Shown one piece after another: positions 20,726-34,400 of a stretch of DNA of 64,000 nucleotides. Position numbers and translations under genes: made by a program. Within the stretch, counting starts at the first letter, position 1. Each line of letters starts with the position of its first letter. The stretch comes from Galerina marginata. Its lineage: Eukaryota; Basidiomycota; Agaricomycetes; Agaricales; Galerinaceae. The DNA lies in the NCBI GenBank assembly GCA_023014335.1, contig JAECYW010000023.1, forward strand, positions 558,001-622,000. Direction: 5' to 3'. The notes below the pieces were generated by a model that saw nothing but the letters and a program-made list of their open reading frames with translations, did not search any database and was not told the DNA's origin.

Positions 20726-23700
20726 CGTAGAGTTGTGACGAGTGGGGGAACAATGGGGAAGAAAGCCGGATTGGAGGGGTTCTTATCAACGGTCGAAATG
20801 ACTCACACTGAGAAGGGGAAAGCGACAACTTCGGGTTTACAAACCACCGCGTTACTTATACAACCCCTCAAAACAGAAAACACGCGACTCTCGGAAGTTG
20901 GTTGAATCGAAGACGGTGTGCTGTGGTGGGTGGGGAACGCTCGCCTTATCAAGATCTCACTTGGGATTCCAATCCAAGATTATCGTCATCCCCCATATGG
21001 AACTCAGATCCTGGCTTGCCGATTCGGATCGCACCAAGCGGCTCGTCTGCCTCTTGCGGAGCTGAACCACCCCGGCTGGCTCGTTCCCTCTCCTTATCAT
21101 CCAACCTCGCGCTGCTCTGCGCTGCGGCGAGGCGCCAGGCGAGCCCCAAGAACCACGGAATGCTCCCCAGAGAACATCAGACATGCCAAATCGCGACATT
21201 TTTCGCTTGCTTTTCGCAGCGAATTTGCCGTTGGGTCCCCCACGACTCACCGCTGCACACTCGAGGGCAGATTGCCGACACCCAGGCCCTGTTCTGAGCT
21301 TTCGATTGGAACGAAACCGAGGACAATAATTACTTGTACATGACAATCGATTAGATTAGATTTCTAGAAGAAGCTTTTGATATTGGTATAATTGTCATTT
21401 CAACGGCGAATAACAATAACAATACCCCAGAACAATTGTCCAGACCCACCGATGGCGTAAAAAAGATGGCTGCTTCCAACCCCTCCGCATCGTCGTACAC
21501 GATGACAACCCTCAGAGTAATTTCGAAAAACGTCTCACCTGGAACCCATCGTCTGGTGATTGACTGAGCAGGTCACGACCACTTAGTCTGCAGGAACAAC
21601 GATCTACCCAGCGCTACTCTTCTCTGTAATCACAATTCAAAGGATGATTGCAATCTCCTGATCGTTGATGATTCATTCAATCACCGTTTTATTAATTGCA
21701 ATTGTAATAATCGATAATGCAACAACAACAACCATAGAGCAAAGCCTAAGCGCTTCAGCCCGAGTTTCGCTTCGCTCCATTTAAACACATTCCCTCCGGT
21801 ATCGACGCAGTCGCAGAAAACCATTATATTCCCTGACAAATCAGTCGCCGTGTGTGTCCAGACTCCATTGGCAACAACAACGGCCTCTCCGAGTCTGTGT
21901 CTATTATTCGTGATCATGATCAGCTGTCGTCCAAAAACTCCCCCCCTCACCTGTATTTTGTAAAACTACACGACTCCTACACACTACACTCACCGTACCG
22001 GTAGAAGCTCGATTGGCCTGCCAGGGCAAAGGGATCGGTGTCCTTTCCTAGCCTTTCAGCATCGGTACATTCGGGGCTGAAAGCCCGGCAACCTATACCC
22101 TTACTCACCTTAGACTATTATACTAATAATAATAATTAATCACTCCTGCGCACCCCGACTCGTGTCCAAGGAAGGTCGCCGGGTACGTACGCAATCACCA
22201 TACGCGAGTGCGAGTGCGAGTGCGAGTGCGCGCAGCTTACTTCGGGGCCTGCGAGCCGAGGGAGGACGTGGGCAGAACGGTTGAAAGGCAACTTGAATCA
22301 AGCCGGCGATTTCTAAACACTCTGATCACCTGATCAGCTAACCCAACTCGTGTCGAGCCACGCGCCGCAAGCAAACCTCCAACCCGCGAACCAGCACCAC
22401 TACACAGGCAGAATATCGACAAAAGGAGCATATTCGGGTGACATACTGTACCACCTTCAAAGAGGCCTCTTCCATTGAATTATTTTATCATATCTCGCGC
22501 CATGGCACGACACCCTCCCCAAAAAAAAATCGCTGCCTGCCCTCTGTTGCCGTTGCCTGTTGCCGCCTCGTGCACGCCGCGATGCACCTTTCTGGTCTCG
22601 TCTTTGTTTCTTGTGGTTCTTCGACTGGGCTCTGCTCCTTTGAGGGATATTGGGCTCTGGGTTCTTGGATTCGTTTTTACTTTTACTTATCTGCATTCCG
22701 GAGTCGGTGCTATCGGCACTCCCACTCCCACTGCGCTGCGAATGCCTGTGTAAACCCGACTTGCACTGCCAGTCAGACAGAGCCTGAGAGCTCGAGCCCA
22801 CAAGTACCAAATAAACTAGCCTTGCTTGCCTGTCTGATCCCGTCCAAGGTTCAGTCGAAGTATCGAACGAAGAACCCGATTACGACAATTCCAGACAGCA
22901 ATGACGGACAACGAGCCAACACGCGTCCGGGACTCCGAATGGAGCGCCTCCACGCCTCAGGCTTTTCATGCCTTCATGCGTCAGGCCCTGGACCCGCCTC
23001 GCCTCGTGTCTGAATCGTCAGTACATGTCAGTCAGTGTCTTATTTAAATTATATTACTGTGGTTTTATTTATTGCTGACGAGCCTTCACTTCAGAGTGTT
23101 CTGAAGCAGAATTCTCTGCTCCAAGCGGTAAGACATGGACGTATAACAAACATGATGCATCATCCTATCACCTCGTACCACCTCCTCCCCAAATATTACG
23201 GACGGAGGACACGATGTGTGTCAGACGACCCCCTTCGCGCCTCGCGCTCTCCCAAGGTACTCACTCACTCACCCACTCACTCGTTGATGTTGATGCTGAT
23301 GCTGATGCTTTTCTTCAGCCGTGCTGTAAGTATCTGGAACCGGAACTGGAACTGGAAGCGTAACACTTTGACGTCGGTCGGGACATGGGACATGTATCCC
23401 TCACAAGACCAGTCCGAACCAGGCACCCCTCACACGGTAGCTCCAACGCATGTAACGCGCCTCTAGTCTCAGACCTGCCGTCGGTGCGAGCACGACCTGA
23501 CTTGCATGAGCATGAGCAGCCCAAGTGCTTATCGGTTCGTCTGCTCTGCCCATCTGGGCTCAGGCTCATTTCATATCATCTCGGCGACGCCGATCCCTCA
23601 TGACGCGTCGCTTATCGATATCGATGTCGATCGCCTTTTTGTCTTCCGGGCTCAGACCTGGAGGTTGGCTCTGAACTAGCGCCCGTGGGTGTTATTGTCG

Positions 23701-24179
23701 TCGTCATATTCGTTGTTATTGTTGTTGCTATTGTTATTCCTCTCGATCTTCTGTGATGTCGACCTTTCGAGCTGGTTCGAACGCACTCATATGTTTATTT
23801 CCGCTTCCGTCCGTCCTGTCTCTCTCTCTCCCATCTGCGTCTGCCCGCTTCTGGTTCTGGCCTGCTTCTTCCGTCTCCGTCCTCTAGCGGAGCGCTAGAA
23901 TCCATCTTCCGTCTTCAGGCTTCCGCAACCAAATACCCTTCTACGTTCGAGACCCAACGCCAAATGTTCTATGTCTATGCATATGCGTATGTTCTCTGCT
24001 TCGCACACACGCAAAAGCGATGCCGATGCTATGCACTGCTCTGCCCGATTAATATAATCGTTCATATATTCATACCCCATACCGCACCTCATTTCCATAT
24101 CCAGGCCGAAATCCAAACCCCGACCCCCACACACCAGCCCACCAGCCCACAAGGTACACCCCAAGTCCCGCACCGCCTT
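20726..24179. other. gene-poor tract
   Basis: The first few hundred bases are presumably the promoter of the 358-aa gene. After that I see no gene. Simple repeats occur: (GCGAGT)4 at 22204-22231 and ACTCACTC/GATGCT runs at about 23262-23310. Several plus-strand frames of 100-190 codons have no domain and no flanking splice logic. Confidence 0.5.
22204..22231. repeat. (GCGAGT)n microsatellite
   Basis: Four consecutive GCGAGT units followed by GCGCGC. Confidence 0.9.
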
Positions 24180-25400
24180 GGCTCGCCTCGTGTTCTGCAC
24201 GTCCACGTCCTCGACATCCTTTGTTCTTTTTATGTTTATTCCGTATTTTGTATTCCTCATGCGTCGCGGAGATCGTCGACGACCTCGACCGGCGTACTTG
24301 ACCGTGGATCATCCGTTCCAACCTCCTCATTTGTGGTGCTCATACCTCGCGGAGAATGGGAATGGGAGTGAGAATGACGGTGACCAAGAATGGCCAGTCA
24401 TTCACCTACATTTGTAGTGCCACTCTGTGGCTCAGCTACATGGAGTGTAGACCTCGACACCGCCTCGCCTCGTGTCGAGCCGCCACCAAATAGATGTCCA
24501 GCACTATCCATCGATGGTTATTCGTCGAACAGAATGTCGATGGCCGAGAATAGCTCGTCGTGCGCACCTATGGACCCGCCTCGTGTTGGACCGCCACCAC
24601 CTGCAGTGCCAATTCTCGCCTGTTGTATGAAGTTCACTCAGGTGAATGCCAATTTCCTAGAATATCTCGCTGCCTGCATCTATTGCTACACTGACAGTGT
24701 CAATGGTTCATCTTCGGTTCTACAATTCGACCTCGTGTCTCGCCAGGCCCACCACCACCAACCACCACTCCTCCGAGTTATCTTCATGTGTCGCAGAAAA
24801 TTTGTCGGACAGTGGCTTAAAATAGCAGGTCGCCGCACATTTACTGCCTACCGTGATACAAATGGGTTGTCTATAGGTCATAGCCTAGCCCCGCCCCGCC
24901 TCGTGTTTTTCCGCCAACATCAACATCACCAACGGTCATTCGTCGTCTTCATTACCGAGGTGAATGCTAAAGACCTAGAGCACAATATGGGTTGTCGCCA
25001 GCGCCTATTTCTACAACATATGACACCGCCTTGCCTCGTGGTCTGCAACCAGCAGCATGGTTAGAAGTTGCACGGACACCAGACCATTCATCTAAGTGGT
25101 CTTCATCTGTCGCAGGGGATTTGACTGTCGATGGCTTAGAATAGGTCGTCGTCCGCGGCTACAGAACTCAAGTGCCACAGTGCCAATAGTTCAATTCCCA
25201 CCTCAGCCGTCAACACCGCCCCGCCTTGTGCACCGACAACGCCAATTTCATCGTCGACATCAAAAAATGCCATTTTCGCAGTGTCCTCGGCTGCCAGTGG
25301 AAAACAAATTGTATTGCCCTGTACCCGCCGACGGCGAAATGGATTTCACTGCCAGTTGGAATCCAAGTTTTCTGCATGAGATTCTATGACTTGATTTTCT
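24180..25400 (+). repeat. degenerate tandem repeat, unit about 110-280 bp
   Basis: The phrase CCGCCTCGTGT or a close variant recurs near 24186, 24467, 24581, 24729, 24896, 25028 and 25222. Between these, in consistent order, come a GTCGCAG-AATTGTCG-TGGCTTAGAATAG block, a GTCGTCGTGCGC block and a GTGCCAAT block. Copies are heavily diverged. A further stray phrase lies at 22992. No long frame spans the array, so it looks like an old minisatellite and not a repeat protein. Confidence 0.6.
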
Positions 25401-28400
25401 CTACAATGACTGGCTAGGAGTCACTCCGAGGCGCTAAAACTCAGCGGAGGCGCACCTACTGCACCCACAACTCAACACGTGTGTTCTACTCGAACCTGTT
25501 TCTTTTCTCGGTTGAACCAGGTCGTGGACTGTCTCCGTATTCCATGTTCCAGCAAAGCGGGATTCATGCTCCGTTGCTCAAGGTTCATCAGCCATAATGA
25601 ACCCCAGCCTCATGTCCAGTCGGTGTCTGCGTCAGTCCTACTGTCCTGGCGATCTCAATTTCCGCTTCCCCAGATTTGCGGCCTCTCCCGGCAAGCTCTA
25701 TCACATCGTACTGTTTTGTTTCGATATCTCGCATTCCGTTCGTGCGATGCCGTATACTATCACACTGATACACCTATCTCTAAAAAACTGAATCACGATC
25801 TGAAGGCCAGTCCGCTATGACCGCGTCTAACTAGCCCTCTTGCTGTCGATCGCCCTCTATTCGGAATCACCCGAGTTTATTAACCTACGACCATTATGAA
25901 ATTGCGGTGCTGAAGGTTGGAAGTTGCTACTTGCGACTTGTGGTATCTCGGCATTCCGATTCCCGGGCTGTTGGCTATTGCGAATGACAGTGATTTGGGT
26001 TGACTTGACTATTTCCATGTCTTTTCTGTCCGGCTGGATTTCATGAAATTTCATGAAGTTTGACTTGGGTTTTGAGTCCTTACTGAGCTCGCTTCGTGCC
26101 GTGCCGTACGGTTCTCCCATTGAGTCTAGTTGCCTTGGCTCAGGTGATAGGATAATATTATACTCTAACGAGCGTGGCGTTTAATCCAATATATGGAGTA
26201 TTTGTGTTGAGCTGTGGTCTCGATTATTAGTATTTGGGGGATTGGGACCGCATAGTCGGTAAGCGCAAGTAAGAGTGCATGTGTCAACTGCAATAACGCG
26301 CCGCCCATTTGATAGTTTCAACATTCACGGGCATAACCTCCCAAACTTGAGTTTAACTGAATTCCCATATTCCGGGCTCATAATCACGTTCGTGTAAGCA
26401 CTCACCCAGCCTATCCCGATTGTACCCGAGAATGGAGACAACACGGGAGAGTGAGTGAGAATCTTAAGGACTCAGATTCTTCGGCGCAGCAAATGTGACT
26501 CGGATAGAAAATACCAGACAATTCGGCGCGCAGCATACTCCGCAGATCGTCCTTACGCGTCGTCGACGGCGAAACCTGGAGAGCGACGCGCATGCGCAAG
26601 CACTTCGGCATCCTGGGAGGGGTTATAGTTTAGGATTTCACTGAATATAATTCTGGTTCGTAACCAGATTTCGAGTGATCAAGACTCACCAACTAACCAT
26701 GGTACGATGGCACTGAACGTCGTAGTGAATTGAATATAATATATGATTATCAATGCGCAGTCCGTTTCACTATGAGTGCCAGTGAGTAGCGTCAGACGCT
26801 CGTGCCGGCTCGCCGCTCATGTTACGTAATAGCGTAACCGAGCTGAAAGTTCGGGACAGTTGGAACCCACGGTTGGCGCGGCCTGCCCTCGGGCCTCCAG
26901 TGGTTCGATTTGAACGCTTGGATTGAGCGGTTGCGATTCACTTGCTTCGACTTCCGTGTCTGGCGAATTCAGTCCGTCAATGTTCGTGCAATAGTAGGTG
27001 AGTAGGTGATTGGCACAATCTATCTATCTTCTAATTCGCAGTTCTATAGCCAATCCTATCGTAGCATCGATGCCCCACTCATCGAAGTGCGCCTTTAAAT
27101 TGAATTGCGATGAACACGATATAAACTTGGGATTACTATCCTAATCCCAATCGCGTTCCGAGTCTTGACGTCGTTATCTATTATCTTCATTTTTATCTTG
27201 CCTGCAGGCAGCCTCTTGCAGCTTGTCATTGGCTGACATATGTGCAGCCCGCCCTCAGCCCTCAGCCCTAGCCCATAGTGCTCATGCGTCGGTGATTCAT
27301 CCTCATGGCGTACTAATTTTAAAATCTAATCTAATCACAGCCTACATCCATCCATCTCATTCTCCTTCAGCTTCCACCAGGCAGGCTCAGGCTTGATGTC
27401 CGAAGTCAAATTCACCATGGATTAGTGATCCATGCGAAACACGTTGGCTCAAGTGCCAATGCTTGGCCCCTAGGCCGTCGATAAACATAGACTGTATGGT
27501 TTCTGTTTTCTTCGAAGCCCACACTCCAGAGTCCAGAGCAGGCAACGTAATTCCAACTCGAGGTTCGGGTATTAACCGATGTCCATTGTCCATTGACCGT
27601 CGTCACACAAGGCGAAGTGGAAGGCGTTGACCCACATGTATCGTAGGAAGACGCATGGCTACCGACATAGCCGACACACCTTGGACATGATTTACTTCTT
27701 CGTTTCGCTTTGTGCTCTTGTTCTGCTTGTGGGTTTAAACTTTTTATGCGTGGCGAACAGCTCTTATTCGTTCAAATCCTCATCGACCGGTGCTTCGAAG
27801 TCGTCCGATACTGACCGGTTAACGTATTGGCGTCGCTTTCACTTCTTGAACATGCATCCACTCCCTTCCTTCTCTCGATATGGGCCGGTCTTTTCGCCTC
27901 TTGCTTTGTACGCATTTCCTTCTTTCTCTCTAGACCATATTAAATCGAAACTCGGTCCGAGTCCCTAGCCATCTCAAAGCAATCCATTGGACACATCCAT
28001 TGCTTCTCGTCTTCCCTTCTGGCTATCTTTGCCAGCCAAGTCTCAAGCACGACTATAAATACCATACAGCGTACTCATCGTATCATCTTGCCGTAGGACA
28101 TCGGAATCATACTTCGCCTTCGTCCAATTCCCGCAGCTTTCTCTCATCACTGGGTGACATCGCGCCACCTCGGAGGGCACTGTCGGGTCCCCTCTGACGA
28201 AACCAAGCTTGGCTTGGTTTCGACGTGCCATAGACACAACTTTCCCAGAGATTACAGTGGCAGCTGGGTTCCAGAGCTCGGCTATAAACCGATCTGCCCG
28301 TCAATAGTGAACTTTGCCAACAATCAATGGTGGGAACAAAGACCTTCTAAGCATAACGACTAATGGTGGTTCGCTTACTCAGGGGGATTCATAATGGCTC

Positions 28401-31400
28401 AACTGTCGACTTTTTTTGTAAGACCCCAGCTAAGCGGCTATCCGGAAACGTTTGTCCATTGATCAGCGATTTTACAGCCAATAATTGTGGATTATAGCCT
28501 TTCCCGCCAGACGCAGTCATCGGTACTGATAAGTTGGCAGTTGTTTCCCCCACTCGAGTAGATGGAAAAGTCATTCTTTTTTTCCTTTCTGACAAAACGA
28601 ATATTCGGAATTTCAAGTCTCGATGGCACCTACGCAAGTGTGAGTGCGATTCACTTCAATCTTCCTTTTAACGGTCAAGATGAATTCGGAATTTTGAACT
28701 TACAGCTTTAATGGGAGAAAGAGAACACCGATGAAGGCTGCCTGTCATCAAGACTTGAGTCTTGAATTGAACCGCTAATGTTCTAATTCAGTCTCGACGA
28801 ATTTGAAAGGTGGAGATTTGATGGCACCGGCGAACATGGCGTACAGCCACGGAATGTGGGGTCTTACTCCAGTTGAAGTCAAGATAGATAGTGACGGTGA
28901 TAAAATCCCTCCGATCCGCGATTCTCGTCATTGTTTTATCATCGGTGTATTTCTATTCTGGTAGACTGTCGGTCTATAGTCGTTGTTGGAGACAGCTTTG
29001 GAGAGGGCAAGGATGCTCGCTGGCGCCGCCGCGCCAGGAGCTACGCACCCAATATAGGTGGGATAATTACCGCAGCTTTATGTCATTTTGCGTAGCTTTC
29101 CATATGTTCATGACAGGAATAGTCATTCAAGTTGAACCGTGGTAAAACGTTACCGAACTCACTATACATTGGACTCTCTTAAGCTTGGACTGCAGCGTTT
29201 CTCCCTTGATCCACGGGAATCAGAATTCTTCAATGCCTGGGCTCTCGGAAACCCAGCTTGAGTACTGAAGGGATATTGGGGAGGTCGGCACGTTCAGATG
29301 CTGGCATCGCACATCGAACATCTTCGGGCTACATACCTGTACCTCGTAGACGGATATCACCAAATAACTCAAGGGGCTTTTCGCATTAACTAAACGGAAA
29401 TCTAAGGAGCGCAAAGCTCCTCCAATGATAAGGAAACCGCGGACCGCATGCACCCTGACCGTGAGATAATCTCATCATCGCTGAAATCGAAATCAGCTTG
29501 CAACTTGACATGCACTTGTCGTCTTGCTTCGTTTCACAGTTCTGGATGATATTCGACCTCTGTGGAGTTGCCTTTTTCTAGTGACACTCTTTTGCCTGCA
29601 ACCTTAAGGGAAGCAGAAGTTGCAGAACTCGTAGTCCCGTCTATCTTACCAGCTGAAATTGATAATCCTGATTATCTCATCGCAAGCGAACCTCCAGCCG
29701 CTCTGATTCTTCCTGGTTCTGTTCACTCTTCTGCACGATGCCTCTCTGCTTCAAGTTGAGCTGGAAGAATATTCCTTAGTTCAGACGTTTGTCGAATATC
29801 ATATGTACGTCTATCGCATGCCCAACGTGGAAACTTTGGTGTAGCGTGAACTACAGAGGTCGGTTGGTGTCAAGCAAATCCCGTTCAACCAGCCGGGATC
29901 GCGGATTGAGTTTTTTCTTCAGATTTATTCTTGGTAAGGTTCCAGTGAAGCCGAGGCGTCAGTGGAGAAATGAATTTGACTTTGGTAATGGGCGCCTAAT
30001 CAGTCATTTGAATTGGGGGTCGATAGGCGCTCAGAAGTCGGGCAGTCATGGTATTGCCGAAGTGTTATTCCAGATTTGAAAATTATAACCGCAGTACCCT
30101 GAGTGAACCCCAGAAGCTACCACGTCCTGTCGTTCTCCAGGCTGCGATTCGATCTATATTATCCCCAACTCCGACGAATCAATATTGGGCATTAGTGATT
30201 TGGAATTTCTCCTTCAGTATAAAGTTCACGGTAAGAGGATCCTATCAACCTTAACTACGCTTCTGCCTGTGAGCCTGAGCACGGAAAACACGCAAAATCT
30301 TGTTCATTTGTATTATTTCATTCTCCGTGGCTCTTCTAAATTAAAAGGCTCTTTCAACTTGGCCTAAGGGGTAATGGGCTTTCAAACCTCGAGACGCTGT
30401 ATACATTGTGTAGAACTGACCTGGTACGCGAGCCTTTTTGCACCACAAACTTGTTACACTCAAAAGTACATTCAACCCATCGAGGTTGGTTCCACTGCAC
30501 AACCTCAGGCTTGACCGTTCTTGAAATACCGATCGAAATTAAATATAATCAAGAAGTGTCTCCAACAGGATCTAGCTAAATCCTCGGTCAGAATCTGGAG
30601 ATGAATGGTGCACCAGAAAGGCAGGGCTCAGCAATTGAATAAGGATTTCAGGTAGACTGCTGGTTCAAGGCGAATCCTATCTGCTAAAAAGCTGCCCGAC
30701 CTTGCTCTCATCAGATACGGCTAATAACGATTAAACATTATACTCAAATAAATTGCTAGACTATCGTATATTTCTCGGAGATTTTTTGTCGCACATCCTT
30801 CTATGTCCACGAACAAGATAAGACCATGATCAGGAAAACCAGAAATTTGGTGTCCCGTGTGCTTCAACGAACCTGATCGGCTGAAAGGCGATCCTCTGCG
30901 CACTAAGTCCGTGAGACAACTTTATTTCTTGACCCTACGAAACCTTACACGGTATCGGAACATGGGCAGCTAAGAACAAAGGGTAGCAACATCTGGCACA
31001 ATGAGCTGTCCCGAGCTAACTTGAACCTAGTTGTTAAGGTGGTTCGGATGAAACGTCCACAAGTTCGTAACTCATCCTCATTCTGGTTCAAATGAGAGTG
31101 GATGAAACACTGAATAAGTACAGTAGTACTCCCGACCAGGATGTAACCTGCGCAACCGGAAGTGGCATGATCGTTCGTTAAATTTCATCTTTCATTGTAT
31201 GTAAGAAAGGTTCTGTCAATGGATCGAAAGGCTTCGAATTCCCAGCCTTGCGACTTCCAACGAGTAAAACCTAGGGCTTTTGTTGCCATTGGACTCCTAT
31301 GGAAACTGCGATCCGCTCCAGGAAGCCTGACTAAACACAGGGTGCACAGAGCCAATTGCAGATAAACGAAACTTCATATCAAAAGCACGGAAAAAGTGCA

Positions 31401-34400
31401 CAACGATGCATTTCAGATCCAAAGCAGAGATAGGGGTCATTACAGTATTGGTCGACCACCTGTCGAAACAATTCGAAGCTCAGCGCACAGACGGAAAACA
31501 TGCAGGAAAGGTATTATGAATTGCCTTACCTTGTCGCCCAAAGGTAGCACCACAGCTGGTAAATCTGACGTCTTAACTGGCCGTTCTATGTCCGGGATTA
31601 AATTCTCACCTGGAAAAGTTTGACTCTCCAATTCCGAGATCCAAGAAATAGGACGCTTGCATTAGCCACCTTGACAAACATGCCACAGCACGCATTTGCA
31701 GCAGTCAGAGGTAGGAATTAGGCGAGGGCGGTCAACTACGCCTGAATACCTGGAGAATTTCTTCATGACCCAGTCAGTCCGCAGAGGATATGGCACTCCG
31801 TAGTGGCCTTAAAGCCCAGCAATCTAGTAGTTGGCAACGCGTGTATTGGGATGGTTGGGCAATCGAAGGGTAGCTAAGCCACGAAATGTAGATGAAAGGC
31901 GGATATTGCCATTCGATGACTGGAAACGTATCGATTACAAAAGATAAATCCAACAACCAGCAAGATCATATCTCATACGCCCAGTCGGAAAGGCATCCGG
32001 AAATTTGCAGAATTGCCCTTCCTACAAGCGAGCTTTTGGGTGAAACGAGAAATAATCGAGAAAAAAAGCTAAATGATATCGAGAGCCCGTCAGCCAGCTC
32101 CAGGAGACCGCAGAGTACCATGAGAGGGCCCCAAAACGCGCTGGCCTGCAAGTGTACAGATGTTCCTGAGCGGAAGGCAGTAATACTAGGAGCCAGCGGA
32201 GCGAGCTCCATGATCACTTGAGACGACGTCGGTAAGAATGTACCCCAAGCGTGAGGCCTCTTGCAATTCTTTCCTTTAAAATGGAGCCGATTTTTTCGAA
32301 CAGCATACGTATCTGTCCTAACGACCGCAAAGCCTGGCCGATCAGTCGCCAAGAAAGAACATCTGGATTCCCTGAGGCTGAAGGGGGAGAAGTTGTTGCT
32401 CTATCTTGGAAACTAGATTTGCGACGTACATTCGGAGTCATGGCAGTGGACAGTGGTATAAGAGTAATGAATAGCCGAATATGTCATCGAAAGTGCAGAA
32501 CCTTGATCAGGGGACCAGCCCCTGAAGGAAGTCAGGAATGCCTGAAAGGCGCGACGAAGAAGCTGCCGCAAAGGGACCCTGCCGCAATTTTTATCGATAG
32601 CGGATGTTAGCATCAGTTCGCCGTTAATCTTCAACTTGCCGGAAAGGATACAGCTCGCTTGGACGAAGGCAAGGCATGTTTTCCCTGTTGAAGGAGTGGC
32701 AAAGAAGCGGGCCACCGACAGTCATTGAGGGTGTTGGCGGGATTAGTAGCCTTGCTCAAGCCTTGCTGGATAAAAATGGAGAGATGTGTTTCAGATGAAA
32801 ACACGGGAATCATTAAGACGACCAGTCGGTTACCTTTGTCTAGGTTTGTCCAAAGAAAAAGCAATCGCCGAAAACTTCGATGATACATCGCGGTGAACTA
32901 GATGGGAGCAGATGGTCAGCTTTCAATTAAAACAGTATTTGGACAAGCACGTTTACTTCCATACAAGTACTGCGAAAAATCCTATGAAATCCGGGGTAAA
33001 TGGATTGAAGGGCGCTACGCACCACTGTCGAAGGATCGCCGGCCGCGACGGCATCGAACCTACAAAATCATTTATTCCACTGCTCCCCAATGATTTTATC
33101 TCATCGTGCCCGCCTCCCCAAAATATTGACGGGAAAAAGGCGATGAGATGTAAATGTCAAAATTTGAAAGCCGGACGGAAACGAGGAACAAAGCGTGCCC
33201 TGCACCCTCAACTAGATTATCAGTTAGAAAGTCCACATAAATGCACTGCGAGAAAAACCCACTGAAAAAAAGGCGCATCGAATGGGGCGGCGCTGTAAGT
33301 GGTGCAGTCTTCAGTCCAACATTGAACGTTAACATGGAAACGAGTGCGTACTTCTGAGTATTGATAAAGATGCAAAGGACAAGGGTACATTTGGCTGTAA
33401 TCGCGTCATGTTCGAAGCGTGCCAAGATTCTCAGGAGGGTCCAGATAGTTCTGCAAGAAGGTCAGGCAGGTAATTTTGGTTAAAAATCGGTTTTTCGGCT
33501 AACTAGGCAGTGATGAACCAAATCGGACTCAAGCCGCACCTTACTGTGGGTAATTTCAATCCAGCTCGTGCCCAGGGAAGGCTGACTACCAAACGGCACC
33601 AAACCAGAGAATATATATACGGGGTATGCCAGATAATCGGAATTGCGAGGCAGTGAGTGCTGAGTAGAACTCACCGGCTGCGCTGCATCCGCGTACGGTA
33701 GGAGATACAGATGTTCAGAGAAGGCATCTCGAAGCTACATGTGTCCGGCCATGAGTCCAGAGGGATGCAAAGAGACTCGAGAAAAATAGCAAGCATAAAA
33801 TTAGATTTGATGACCAACAACAATCGTTCAACGTTGGAGAATCTCGTTGAGATTGTGGCTTTGCAAGCGATAGAAGACAGTAAGCCAGCGGAAGGAAAAA
33901 CTCGAAGACGTTGGGGCGGCCAATCAGCCAGGCTCGAAAATGTGAATGGGCTGGGAGACGGAAAATCGTATGCAGTAATGTAAAGATTATCGGAAAATGT
34001 TCAACCCATCAGTGATTTTGCGATAGCACAATTTCGCGCTCTCTGAATCCAAGTTATCGTTCATCCGTCGTCTCCACGAGGTGCCTTAGCTAACACTTGG
34101 TAAGAAGGCAGGCGCTATGACCGGCGAAAATAAATGGACAGAGGCTAATAAGTGGCATCATTTGGGGAGTGCAGACGATGGGCGCCTTGGGTCAAGGGTA
34201 AATTGTACATCGTGAGGCCTCCACGAGGCATGTTTAGCCAAATCCGGGTTCGTGAGGCACTGGAGCGGTCACGTATCGCTTACAGCTCGGGCTACTTTGG
34301 AGGACGTCAAACATACAGATCTGCAGAAAAGGCAGTCTGTAAAAAGCCAGAAGTTGAACTATTCGCCGCAAAAAGTACGTACAGGGACGAGTAGCCAGTT

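Noticed and set aside
22438..23013. 191-codon plus-strand frame
   Set aside because: Cys/Ser-rich without a domain, signal pattern or splice context, and with competing frames of similar length on both strands.
22204..25400. CRISPR-like array
   Set aside because: Repeats are diverged, the spacing is irregular and the genome is eukaryotic; simple and minisatellite repeats explain the pattern.
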